Assembly: GCF_036898095.1 (NCBI RefSeq)
Contig: NC_090739.1
Location: 63,874,747 to 63,938,746 of the forward strand
Direction of reading: 5' to 3'
Length of the DNA stretch: 64,000 bases
Source of the DNA: Palaemon carinicauda
Taxonomy: Eukaryota > Arthropoda > Malacostraca > Decapoda > Palaemonidae
Shown here: positions 1 through 10,467 of the stretch, one piece after another
How positions within the stretch are numbered: the first letter of the stretch is position 1
Layout: each line of letters opens with the position of its first letter
Program-made: the position numbers and the translations under genes
The notes under the pieces: generated by a model
What the model was told of the DNA's origin: nothing
Seen by the model: only the letters and a program-made list of their open reading frames with translations
Database searches by the model: none

Positions 1-869
1 TTTAATGCATTCGTTTGTTTATTATGATCGAAGATGGAGGAGCGTAAACAAATAGAAGGTTTCCGTTTCAGGCGGCATCATAAAGAAAAACATTTCATAA
101 ATGGCATTCATTTCATTTATTTGAAAGTTCTAATAAAAAATAATTAGAACATTGGTAATAACAAATTCAACATATAATCTATACTTGGTAAAATTGCTGT
201 CAATTCAAAAACACAGATGTATAAATGCGTCTGTTTCTTCGTTGTGATCAGAGATAAACGTAAACAAAACATTGGTTGTCGTTTTCTATTGTGCTTCTTA
301 GCGTGTTTAGGAAACGCATGATATAAAATCGCCTTTATTTTGATAATTCTGGATTTTCAATCATACAACAAGCTAGTCTATAGAGTGATGGTTTTGCTAT
401 TCACCAGTTGTATTATACAATAGATATGACAAACATTAAAATTTGTCTGTATTTTGGGTTGTGTTATAACGGGAAATATATGGTGTTTACACCTATCCTG
501 GTTGTAATTTTAACCATTTTTCAAGTTATTAGAACTTTAAAGTATATTAAATGTTTTATTTATTTACAAGAACAATTTGATATTATAAAGAAATACAGTA
601 TACAGTGAACCCTCGCTACTTCGCGGTTCGACCATCGCGGATTCACCACTTCGCGGATTTTTTTCATAACCCATGTATATACATATATCGCGGATTTTCC
701 AGAAATATCGAAAATACCGCGATGTGACCGATGGTGCGAGATTGGAGAAAGTAAGGAAAATTGAATCATGACTGATTTTCAATATAAATGAAATTTTAAG
801 GAGCAACAAAGATATCATTTGTTAGATAGATAGAGAGAGATAAGGAATGGGAGGTAGTGAAAAGTAGCC

Positions 870-870
<1 letters not shown>

Positions 871-919
<49 letters not shown>

Positions 920-946
920 GAGGTAGAGAGAGAGAGAGGTATAGGT

Positions 947-985
<39 letters not shown>
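871..985. repeat. (GA)n microsatellite in B1
   Basis: A purine (AG)n tract with a few interruptions (GGTAGAGGTAG-type). It abuts the block shared with family A. The reverse-strand ORF across it encodes only Ser-Leu repeats and is not a gene. Confidence 0.95.
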
Positions 986-1467
986 TGGAGGGGGGTTTAA
1001 ATGTAATAAACAAAAAAATTTGATAGGTTATAACACATTGGTGCTTATGTAATATCAACTGTATACTGTAGACGGTTTGAATAAGTTAAGAAATGGTATA
1101 AACGATACTTTGTTAGTGTATTCGTACACACTCAAGAGCGGCAGCTAGATGACAGCTGATCTAATCACAGCCAAAAGTAAAACAAAAAGAAGTCAACAAT
1201 ACTCGATTTTTAAAACACACCCGAAATTTAAAAACAAAAGTACACGCTTTCTTAATATGCAATTAACTATTTAAAGAGTGGCAATTTTCTAGAATAAAAT
1301 GATATTTCCCAAAAAATAGTGGTTTGCTGATGAAATCGGATGCCGTATTTTTAGCTATGATTGAAATGGATGTAGACTCGGCCTAATTTTTTCGTTTTGT
1401 ATTTAATTGACACTAAGAAAACTAATTTTAGTGTCTTCATCTAAATGTAAGTATTGTATAACACGAA

Positions 1468-1477
1468 GAGAGAGAGA

Positions 1478-1511
<34 letters not shown>
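1468..1511. repeat. (GA)n microsatellite in B1
   Basis: An (AG)n tract marking the right edge of the block shared with family A (equivalent to 8494-8562). Together with 871-985 it brackets the block whose orientation differs between families A and B. Confidence 0.9.
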
Positions 1512-1516
<5 letters not shown>

Positions 1517-1712
1517 TCAGTTGTTGTAATCAAATGGCGTGTTTTTGTTTCGTGAGAATTTCATCGCCACGACTATAACAACAACATACTGTACTGAACT
1601 TTACAGTATTATACAGACTACTGTAATATGATAAAGTAAAATATTTGTAATCTATTTTATATGAAATGGGGCTATTTTTTTTGTTTAAAATTTACATTTA
1701 CGTATGTAAAAT

Positions 1713-1715
<3 letters not shown>

Positions 1716-1746
<31 letters not shown>
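1716..1746. repeat. (CT)n microsatellite in B1
   Basis: A pyrimidine tract between unique sequence and the reversed block matching 7620-7700 of family A. It is oriented opposite to the two GA tracts to its left. Confidence 0.9.
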
Positions 1747-1750
<4 letters not shown>

Positions 1751-2572
1751 GATTGTTTTCCTGCTTTGCTACGTATGTATGATTTTATATAGATACGGTA
1801 AATAATATTTGTAATAACATATTTTATAAAAGCTTTTACTGTAATATCATTATTTATCACTTTCATCATGCGCGTTAAATGCCTTCGTTTGTTTACTGAG
1901 CGTACTTTATGACGCCGTCGTTTCAGGCGGTGTCATAAAGAAAAAAATTTCATTTGGAAGTCCTAAGAAAAATTAAGGTAAAACATTAGTAATAACCAAA
2001 TCAACATACTGTACTGAATAATCAATATAATCAATGCAAAAACTAACCTATACACAGATGTGTAAATGCGTTTGTTTCTTCATTATAATCAGAGATAAAC
2101 GTAAACAAAACATTGGTTGCCATTTTTTATCGTGGTTTTTGGCGTGTTTAGGAAACGCATGATATAAAGTCGCCTTTAATATTTGTGCCTGTTTTAGTTT
2201 AGGGTACTGTAGTACATGCATTAAGTGTTCTGTACATTAAAGGGTAGTTTGTTAACAGTACTACGTACAAGGGAAGGTTTTAACAGTCTGAATATATATG
2301 TTAAATAAATAGGTAAATATGGTGTCACTACTTCGCGGATTTTCACCTATCGCGGCCGGGTCTGGAACCTATCTACCGCGATAAACGAGGGTTCACTGTA
2401 GTACAAAGAAAGTATTGGAAATGGGTAGTAAACACATTTGAATAGGCAAATTGCTGGTTGCCATGGCCACAATGGAATTATTTCTGTTAGTTGTGTGTTT
2501 CGAAATTCGCGATTTTCCATTTACACGAGGTCATTAATCGACCAAATTCTCGCATAATTCGGGACCCTACTG

Positions 2573-3088
<516 letters not shown>

Positions 3089-3090
3089 TA

Positions 3091-4967
3091 CAGGATTGCG
3101 CAGTTTGGAAGGAGAGTCCAGGGGTACCTGTGAGCGCCCGTGCGCTAACTTAGGCACCTCCTGGACTGCGCGCTGAGATGTAGAAGTGCGCTGGCGCGTT
3201 GGCGAGCGTGTGTACGCTGTATCAGGAACTGCGGGCCATGGGCGTGCCTCGCGCCTAACCCCAGAAGAGTCTAGAGGTACTGTACGTGTGAGCGCCTGTG
3301 CGCTAAACTAGGTGCCTCTTGGACTGCGCGTGACGTGACAGGACCCGGTGGGCGCTGGAGCGCAGGTGGGCGTCGGGGCGCAGTAGGTTGTGGGCGCGCA
3401 GGGGAACCCTGGCGTGTAACAGGAACATGTGAGCGCACGCGTGCAGGTGAGTGCTGTGGCGCTAAGTCTGGAACAGCAGCAGCAGCATGAGGGCGCGCAG
3501 GTTTAACCTGGAGCTTAAGGGTATGAGGCGCAGATTTGCGCTCAAGTCCCATATGCCCAGAAGGGACCGGTGCCTGCGCAATGGCCGGTTTAGGCGGCGC
3601 GTAATGCGCATCAGCATCCTCAAAGGGTGACGGCAGGTCAGCAGGTCTGGAGGGAGACTGATCACAGGGTCCCGAAGGACGACCTTCCTCCGAAGGGGAT
3701 CGTGAACGATCTCCAGAGAGGTCTAAGGTGGTAGCTGGCAGGATCGGCGAACGGCGAGTCGTCTCCTCCGCAGAGGACTGTGGGGACGACGAGCCGAAGA
3801 GGCGCCTCCTAACTCCCTTGTGAGGAGAAGGAAGACCTCTATGGTGAAGGGGAGGACGAGCCTTCCGCCTTATATGCCCACGAGGGGCCGTGGGGTCAGT
3901 GAGCTGACCATCGTAGGGCCTCCGCAGAGGAGTCTCTGTAAGTGAACTCCCCCGAGGGGGAGAATCACCGGCAGGAGAGACAGTAGGACTTAGTTCCTCC
4001 CTCGAAGGATGTTCGGAGGGGGAAACTAAGCCTTCAGCTATCTCAGCAACAACAGGCACAGGGGTTTGACTAGACCCACCAGATGCCTCCGTTACAACAA
4101 CGTCTACGACAGAGAGCTGTAGTTGGCGATTGTTTAACAGCTGCACCTAGTTTGATCATGTCAAACAGGGCTTCCCTGGAGGGCGAACCCTGAAGCCCCA
4201 ACAAAGCCCAAATCTGTAATAAATCATTGTTATTCACAGACAAATCAATATTTAAATCCTCCTCCAGGGTAGGAGGGGCAGCTGCCTCGCTATGGGAGGC
4301 AACTACCTCTCCCGCACCCCGGGATCGGTCAACAGCAATACGGTCTACGCTACCACTCGCCGGCCTTTTGGAAGAGACCACTCGAGAGGGAGCTTCGGAG
4401 GAGGAAAGGGCTACGGAAGAAAAAGTCTTGGCATTTTCTCTCTTCAAAGAAGCCTCTGAAAGAAATATCCCTTTTAAACTTTTTCTTCCAGCGCCGGGCA
4501 AACCTCTACCAATGGGAGGTAGACCACTCCCTACATTCAACACGTACGTTCCCGCTATCACACCGTTGGCCCCTACAATGAGGACAAAATGTGTGGGGGT
4601 CAGTGTCGACCGCCGACATAAAAGTCCCACAAGGGAGGCCAGGTAGTCCAGGACACGTATGCATATTCAGTAATAGAGGCCAACTTCAAACACACTCTGA
4701 GGAAGAAAAAGCAAAACAGATTAATGGCAGTCAAAATGAGGGAGAGAGCAGACAGGTCTGTTCTCCACCCAAGCCAAAAGTAAAGTGAAGCATTCACTAG
4801 TGTGTGTGTGAGGGGGGGGGGGGTAGCAAGCTACCCCTCCCTACCCCCCGCTAACTAGCGGTGGGGTAGTGAACCCTCGTTAAAATTCTAATGGCTCGTC
4901 ATTCAGCTACGCTGAAGTAATTACTCCATGAAAATAGCTAAGGTTTGTATTTCAGTTACAGAACAAA
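3091..4967 (-). mobile_element. DIRS-type retrotransposon, truncated copy E1 (gag side and right terminus)
   Basis: The right terminus at about 4770-4967 matches the inverted ends of E3 (33520-33717) and E4 (57695-57907): a conserved AAGCCAAAAGT start, a G/C-rich block with poly-G and GCTAACTAGC palindrome, and a GGTTTGTATTTC end close to GAACAAA. Inside lies minus-strand proline- and arginine-rich gag-like sequence. The RT and recombinase side is missing; a B element ends at 3088 and marks the broken edge. Confidence 0.65.
3271..4630 (-). pseudogene. Gag-like pseudogene of DIRS copy E1
   Basis: Two overlapping minus-strand frames (4630-4070, 186 codons; 4146-3271, 291 codons) cover the segment that in other DIRS copies is gag. 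The product is Pro/Ser/Arg-rich with charged, low-complexity runs and no enzymatic motif. The frame change at about 4070-4146 implies a frameshift. The assignment rests on position next to the conserved right terminus and on similar low-complexity text in E3 and E4; gag of this family has no strong universal motif, so confidence is moderate. Confidence 0.45.
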
Positions 4968-4969
4968 TA

Positions 4970-5550
4970 CAAGTTAAACAACCACGGTGACGTCACACAT
5001 CCCTGTCTCAGCCCCACTCTCACCGGAAACCCAATCACTCACTTCCTTTCCTATTCTAACACATGCTTTACTACCTTTGTAGAAACTTTTCACTGCTTGC
5101 AACAACCTTCCACCAACTCCATATAACCTCATCACATTCCACATTGCTTCCCTATCAAGTCTATCATACGCTTTCTCCAGATCCATAAATGCAACATAAA
5201 CCTCCTTACCTTTTGCTAAATATTTCTCGCATATCTGCCTAACTGTAAAAATCTGATTCATACAACCCCTACCTCTTCTAAAAACCACCCTGTACTTCTA
5301 AGATTGCATTCTCTGTTTAATCCTTAATCCTATTAATCATTACTCTACCATACACTTTTCCAGCTACACTCAACAAACTAATACCTCTTGAATTACAACA
5401 CTCATGCACATCTCCCTTATCCTTATATAGTGGTACAATACATGAACAAACCCAATCTACTGGTACCATTGACAACACAAAACACATATTAAACAATCTC
5501 ACCAACCATTCAAGTACAGTCACACCCCCTTCCTTCAACATCTCAGCTGG
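4970..5550 (-). pseudogene. RTE-like LINE reverse transcriptase fragment
   Basis: Minus-strand frames 5541-5317 and 5288-4974 match residues in the centre of the longer LINE ORF at 35175-36707. Shared motifs include GFRRGRGCMNQIF-type text, MDLEKAYDR and the CCNSRGISLLS segment. A frameshift separates the two pieces near 5300. Both outer edges are abrupt: the left edge meets the right terminus of E1 and the right edge breaks at about 5550. The FADD catalytic block and the 3' part are absent, so it is a dead fragment. Confidence 0.8.
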
Positions 5551-5814
5551 GATTGACTTTTACCTGTAAGAATTGGTACAGGTAATGTGAGATATACTAA
5601 GGCGAAACACCTGGGTTGCTCGCAGACCTTCATCAGGCAGAAGAGCTCGCCCACCCACCTTGCTAGAGCTCAGTGGATGGGTGTGCAACACTGAACATGA
5701 CTTCTCTGCAAAACTTAGGTCTTTATGAACTCATGCTCATCCTAATCCCCACAGGGGGTTGGCGAGTAACCTTATGTCATACCTCAAAAGGGAACAAAAT
5801 AGGCTGTGCTGGGC

Positions 5815-6190
5815 TTGAAGAACAGAAGATACTGAGACCATGAGGCGCAGGTCCCAAAGGGGTTGGCCTCACGAAGCTCCATGAACTATATTGTGCCCAA
5901 TAGGCATGCTATACTCAATAACCCTGAAGTTATAACCTACGAGAAGTTTCTTCCTTGTAAGAGGTTAAAACCATGAGGCGCAGGTCCCGAAGTGCCTGGC
6001 CTAGCTCCATGAGCTTTGTTGTGTCCCACAGGCGCGATGTAGGTAATAACCCTAAATAGTTAATAGCCTATGAGCAGTTTCTTCCTCGTAAGAAATTGAA
6101 AACATGAGGACACAACATTGTTCCATGAGATTTGTTGAGTCCAACATGTAGACTGTTAGCAATAACCAAGAAGAGTTATACCCTATGAGA
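5815..6190. repeat. Imperfect tandem repeat, about three units of 110-140 bp
   Basis: Three successive segments share ACCATGAGGCGCAGGTCCC-type starts, then a CTCCATGAG-TTTGTTG block and a CTATGAG-AGTTTCTTCCTCGTAAGA block. The third unit is the most diverged. The unit has no long ORF. It lies inside the decayed E2 region and its function is unknown. Confidence 0.65.
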
Positions 6191-7960
6191 CTCGTCAATG
6201 GAAGTGTTGACGACAGCAAGCAGTCGCAAGGCATCTGCAGCAAAAATCAAGAAGGGAGGTTGTTCACGAGACCCTTTTTGTATCATGAGGGTATGACGGT
6301 GATAAGCAGGAACTGCAAGCAGTCGCCTAACTCCTTTGTCACCAAGCTCCAACGTTTTCTCCGAAGAGCAAGAGCAGGGCATGGATGAATCCAATTCCCA
6401 CTGGAGGAGTCCCTTGTGAGGTAGTCTCTCCCACGGCCAGGAAAGGCGACCAACCCTTGTTGCTGCTGTTGGCAATTCTCCCTACAAGCGGGAAGATTGC
6501 TGGACAGTGACTGGTGGAGGGTAACTCTCCTTCGGAAGGGAAAGTTTCCAAAAACCTAGGGGAAGTTAATTCTCCCTCGGATGAAGTTGTCCAACACCTG
6601 GAGGCCGACTTCCGGGCAGCGCTCAGTGCTTCCTGTCAACAAGCTGTATTAAAGTTGAAGGTCGGAATCAAGAGGTACCTGTGAAACGTAGCTGAAACTA
6701 TTATATGGGCTCACCCTGAAGGGATCCCCCAACTGGAAATCCCAAAAGGAACCAGTCTGCCACTGCTCTCGTTCCTATGCCAGAGCTGCAGGAACAAAGG
6801 TGAGCAGAAGCATAGAGTACAGTAGGGTCCCGAATTATGCGAGAATTTGGTCGATTAATGGCCTCGTGTAAATGGAAAATCGCGAATTTCAAAACACACA
6901 ACTAACAAAAATAATTCCATTGCGGCCATGGCAACCAGCAATTTGCCTATTCAAATGTGTTTACTACCCATTTCCAATACTTTCTTTGTACTATACTGTA
7001 TTTCTTTATAATATCAAATTGTTTTTGTAAGTAAATAAAACATTTAATATACTTTAAAGTTCTAATAACTTGAAAAATGGTTAAAATTACAACCAGGATA
7101 GGTGTAAACACCATATATTTCCCGTTATAACACAACCCAAAATACAGACAAATTTTAATGTTTGTCATATCTATTGTATAATACAACTGGTGAATAGCAA
7201 AACCATCACTCTATAGACTAGCTTGTTGTATGATTGAAAATCCAGAATTATCAAAATAAAGGCGATTTTATATCATGCGTTTCCTAAACACGCTAAGAAG
7301 CACAATAGAAAACGACAACCAATGTTTTGTTTACGTTTATCTCTGATCACAACGAAGAAACAGACGCATTTATACATCTGTGTTTTTGAATTGACAGCAA
7401 TTTTACCAAGTATAGATTATATGTTGAATTTGTTATTACCAATGTTCTAATTATTTTTTATTAGAACTTTCAAATAAATGAAATGAATGCCATTTATGAA
7501 ATGTTTTTCTTTATGATGCCGCCTGAAACGGAAACCTTCCATTTGTTTACGCTCCATCTTCGATCATAATAAACAAACGAATGCATTAAACACACATGAT
7601 CTAAGTCATAACTAATGATATTACAAACATTTAGTAAACATTATGTTATTACAAATATTTTACTTACCGTATCCATATAAATTCCTAAATTCGTAGCAAA
7701 GCTGGAAATTTTTTTTTCCTTATGCGTTTAATCCACAATAGCAAACTGCCGCTAATGACAGAGTGATAACTTACGATAATTCTAAACTGTTACGAAAGAT
7801 AATTGTCCTTTCCATATCCAAAATACTTTTCCTAACTTCAGTTATAAGTCAACTTGTACCCACCTCAATTATGGATCCATATGCAAAAAAGGTAAAAGAA
7901 GAAAGTACTAGGCCTATTTTTAAAGTCACCGAACAATTAGGTTACCGCTATAACGTTCAA

Positions 7961-7968
<8 letters not shown>

Positions 7969-8038
<70 letters not shown>
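7969..8038. repeat. (GA)n microsatellite in A copy 2
   Basis: Pure (AG)n tract. The matching position in copy 3 (38911-39007) is longer and interrupted. Confidence 0.95.
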
Positions 8039-8041
<3 letters not shown>

Positions 8042-8488
8042 TGGTTTTAAAGTACTAAACAATAAATATGATAGGTTATAACACATTGGTGTTTATGTAA
8101 TATTAACTGTATAGATGGTTTGAATAAGTTAAGAAATGGTGTAAACAATTCTTTGTTATTGTATTCGCGCGGAAGCTAGACATCAGCTGATGTGATCACA
8201 GCCAAAAGTAAAACAAAAATAAGTTAGCAATACTCGATTTTTAAAACACACCCGAAATTTAACAACATAAGTACATGTTTTATTATAGCGCAATTGACAT
8301 TTAAAGAGTAAAAATTTTCTGGAATAGAATGGTGTTTCCTAAAAAATAGTGGTTTGTGGACGAAATCGGTTACCGTATTTTAAGCTATGATTGAAATGGA
8401 TGTATACACGGTATAATTTTTTCGTTTTGTATTTAATTGACACTTCAAGAAAACCGATTTTGGTTTCTTCAAATATTTGTAAGTATTG

Positions 8489-8493
<5 letters not shown>

Positions 8494-8562
<69 letters not shown>
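8494..8562. repeat. (GA)n microsatellite in A copy 2
   Basis: Pure (AG)n tract, equivalent to 39463-39531 in copy 3. Confidence 0.95.
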
Positions 8563-8568
<6 letters not shown>

Positions 8569-9063
8569 ATGACGCAGAAGGTTACAGACCTAGAACAGGG
8601 GAGGATGAAGGTGGGGGAGTGATGAGATAGGCTGGGTGGACTCGCAGGGGGGACGGTAGGAGACGGGGGAAGGGGGGATTTGGTTGCCAGTGGCTAAAAA
8701 TAGATTCTGAAAGACGGTAAAGGGAAAAACGAATCCCATCGAATAAACAGAATAAGGAAAGGGAATAAGATCCAGAGGAATAATAGATATAATAGAATGA
8801 AAATGACTAGATGGTGTTAGTTGTGATAAGAATAATTTAGATATTTGAAATAAGAGTGTCTGAGGAGGTATAGAAGGAATTCGTGATAAATATAGAGGAA
8901 TATCAAAGGATACAGTTAGTTTGCATTAAAGGGTTTGTTATCGTTTATCGGCAGTGAATAGCCTAAACTTCGGTAACGAGTCGTCAATATTTTGTCATAT
9001 TTTAAACAGTATACATTTGATTTGCAAACATTGGTTTTGTAGAGTAGACGGTAAAATAAAATC

Positions 9064-9064
<1 letters not shown>

Positions 9065-9101
<37 letters not shown>

Positions 9102-9131
9102 ATGGCAGAAATCTCTCTCTCTCTCTCTCAC
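9065..9131. repeat. (GA)n-spacer-(CT)n inverted microsatellite in A copy 2
   Basis: A GA tract, a 14-base spacer (TTTGATGGCAGAAA) and a CT tract, able to fold as a hairpin. In copy 3 the spacer is present in the opposite orientation. Confidence 0.9.
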
Positions 9132-10138
9132 TCGTGAAAACCTTGAACGCCCAGAGGGAAAAATAAGGCTTTTAAATATACTGTACTAAACAAAAATAAT
9201 GCTTTATATACCATCATTAACACTACCATTACAATTATCGTAAGGTTGCAGAAAGATAAAGATTGCCGAGAACGTAACCACATTTCTGTTTACATTTTGT
9301 CAGCTGGACTCGCACAGTTAACAGTTGATTTCATTGTTGATGTGGAATTTTATCCTTAAATAGGCTATTCATTATGAAATTATGTTAATGAAATGTAATG
9401 ATGATATTGTTTTGTAACATTTATTATATATCACCGTATTTAGGGCTACCAATATACTTAAAAAGACAATAGATTTGATACATTTTGTAGTGCTTGACTC
9501 GCGAACTTTGAACAGTCTCGCAAATACAGAAAATTTATTTTTGAAAAATAGCGATCGCGGAAAAGGGGAATCGTGTAATTCGAACACGCTTAATTCGGGA
9601 CCCTACTGTACTACAGTAAACTATAATGCCCACAAAAACCATTCTTTAGTGGGGAGACCGAAAGCCCCAAAGAATTGCCGCAAGCAGCAAAAGAAGAGAT
9701 TACCCCCAGTGGTGGCCGCCATTGCTTCGATAAGGGAAGCGACGGAGTTCAGACCTTAGGGAAGTACGAGTCACCATCTGAAAAGCAAAAGGAAGTTTTT
9801 GAACTTTAGGCCAGTTACTTTTAATTGTAACCCAGTTAAAAGGTTTTGATGGGTGAGCAAGACTACGTCTTAACTCTACCAAGCCAAAATAAAATGTGAC
9901 GGTTATTTACTAGTGCTGGTGTGAGTGGGGTGGTTGGCCTACCCCCATTACAACTCGCAAAAGCTTTAACAGCTGGTTTCAGCTATCGCCGAAATAAAAC
10001 TCTTCTCCTAGGTAAAAAGTGTAAGGATTGTATATACTGTAGTGCTGGAACAAATTAATTTTCAAGAAGAGAAATAAATACAAGTTCACCAAACTATTTC
10101 CTTTTTTTTCATTGGAATGAAAATTAATTAACACTTAC

Positions 10139-10351
10139 TCAGCAATAGCTTTCATCTTTCGAAAATGTGTCAATCTATCACGGGTACGAGCTAAGTGCAA
10201 TGAGCCACACTGCTTCCATCCTGTGTCATATCCTGCTTCAGCAAGCTGCCTTGCCAAACGTTTGGTTGTCCTGATTATGCTCATTTCAGATCTCATTAAT
10301 TTAACACCTCCTAAAAAGCCCGAACCTCTCCAAGTAGATGGTCCGCCAATT
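10139..10351 (-). CDS. Host gene exon: DMGDH/SARDH/PDPR-family FAD-dependent oxidoreductase (downstream exon)
   Basis: An internal exon of 213 nt, bounded on the minus strand by a pyrimidine-rich acceptor (TTTTTCCAG) and a GTAAGT donor. It supplies one base to complete an Arg codon, 70 codons, then two bases. The peptide starts IGGPSTWRGSGFLGG and includes TGWKQCGSLHLARTRDRL, the pattern that follows the N-terminal Rossmann motif in dimethylglycine dehydrogenase, sarcosine dehydrogenase and PDPR. Dehydrogenases of this group have a TWHxAG motif whose His can anchor FAD covalently; here the residue is Arg, which fits non-covalent FAD and favours a PDPR-like protein (a mitochondrial regulatory subunit). 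It joins in phase to the exon at 33829-33982. The codons stay open while the surroundings are decayed transposons, which supports selection. Confidence 0.85.
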
Positions 10352-10467
10352 CTGGAAAAAAAAGTATAAGCATGAATGTAATTATTTTGATACCATTAAC
10401 TAAGAGTGAGTGAACTGACATTTTAAACTTCCAATGTAGAAAAAGAAAAGTTGCAATATACAGTATA

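Larger units (their letters stand above)
603..2398. mobile_element. Non-autonomous TIR element, family B copy 1 (1796 bp), nested in A copy 1
   Basis: It starts CAGTGAACCCTCGCTACTTC and ends with an inverted match (CGAGGGTTCACTG), flanked by TA at 601-602 and 2399-2400. Removing the element and one TA restores the uninterrupted family A sequence seen at 6990-7005 and 37940-37960, so both ends and the insertion are exact. The interior shares blocks with family A but in a different order and orientation: the 8040-8480 block is forward, followed by reversed matches to 7620-7700 and 7250-7600. No transposase is visible. Confidence 0.85.
1..2572 (-). mobile_element. Non-autonomous TIR element, family A copy 1 (cut by window start, interrupted by B1)
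   Basis: The segment is the reverse complement of the first part of the complete family A copies at 6830-9608 and 37768-40769. Its terminus, reading outward, ends in GGGACCCTACTG at 2572 followed by the target dinucleotide TA. The other terminus lies beyond the window start. At 603-2398 it is split by a second transposon (B1). The outer parts are otherwise nearly identical to copies 2 and 3, so it is a recent copy. No transposase frame is visible; the short ORFs are AT-rich and unlike any family I recognise. TA target and CAGT termini suggest Tigger/pogo-type mobilisation (inference). Confidence 0.8.
6830..9608 (+). mobile_element. Non-autonomous TIR element, family A copy 2 (complete, 2779 bp)
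   Basis: It begins CAGTAGGGTCCCGAATTATG and ends with the inverted match CGGGACCCTACTG, flanked by TA at 6828-6829 and 9609-9610. The interior is AT-rich and includes three GA or GA/CT tracts (7969, 8494, 9065). No transposase, RNA gene or long ORF is seen; a 79-codon minus-strand ORF at 6947-7186 is conserved in copy 3 but is hydrophobic, AT-biased and has no family match I know. It is nearly identical to copy 3 apart from tract lengths and the segment around 9100. Confidence 0.88.
5556..10053 (-). mobile_element. Decayed DIRS-like element E2, interrupted by family A copy 2
   Basis: Sequence at 9880-10053 is a diverged version of the DIRS right terminus (AAGCCAAAA start, GGAACAAA end). Sequence at 9611-9880 and 6300-6829 resembles the gag-proximal part of other copies. 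Family A copy 2 occupies 6830-9608. No open reading frame of useful length remains, and the left boundary at the LINE fragment is uncertain. The right end lies about 85 bp past the splice donor of the host exon at 10139-10351, so the element sits in the next intron. Confidence 0.4.

Noticed and set aside
822..1058. Ser-Leu-rich ORFs over GA tracts (also 8391-8630, 39359-39625, 39920-40153)
   Set aside because: Dinucleotide repeats are open in several frames; no conserved flanking protein.
3091..4967. LTR retrotransposon
   Set aside because: No direct LTRs, primer-binding site or DDE integrase; ends are inverted and shared with elements that encode a tyrosine recombinase.
6947..7186. 79-codon ORF conserved in family A copies as a possible transposase or accessory protein
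   Set aside because: Conservation follows from near-identity of recent copies; it is AT-biased, hydrophobic, and the A1 copy is cut within it.
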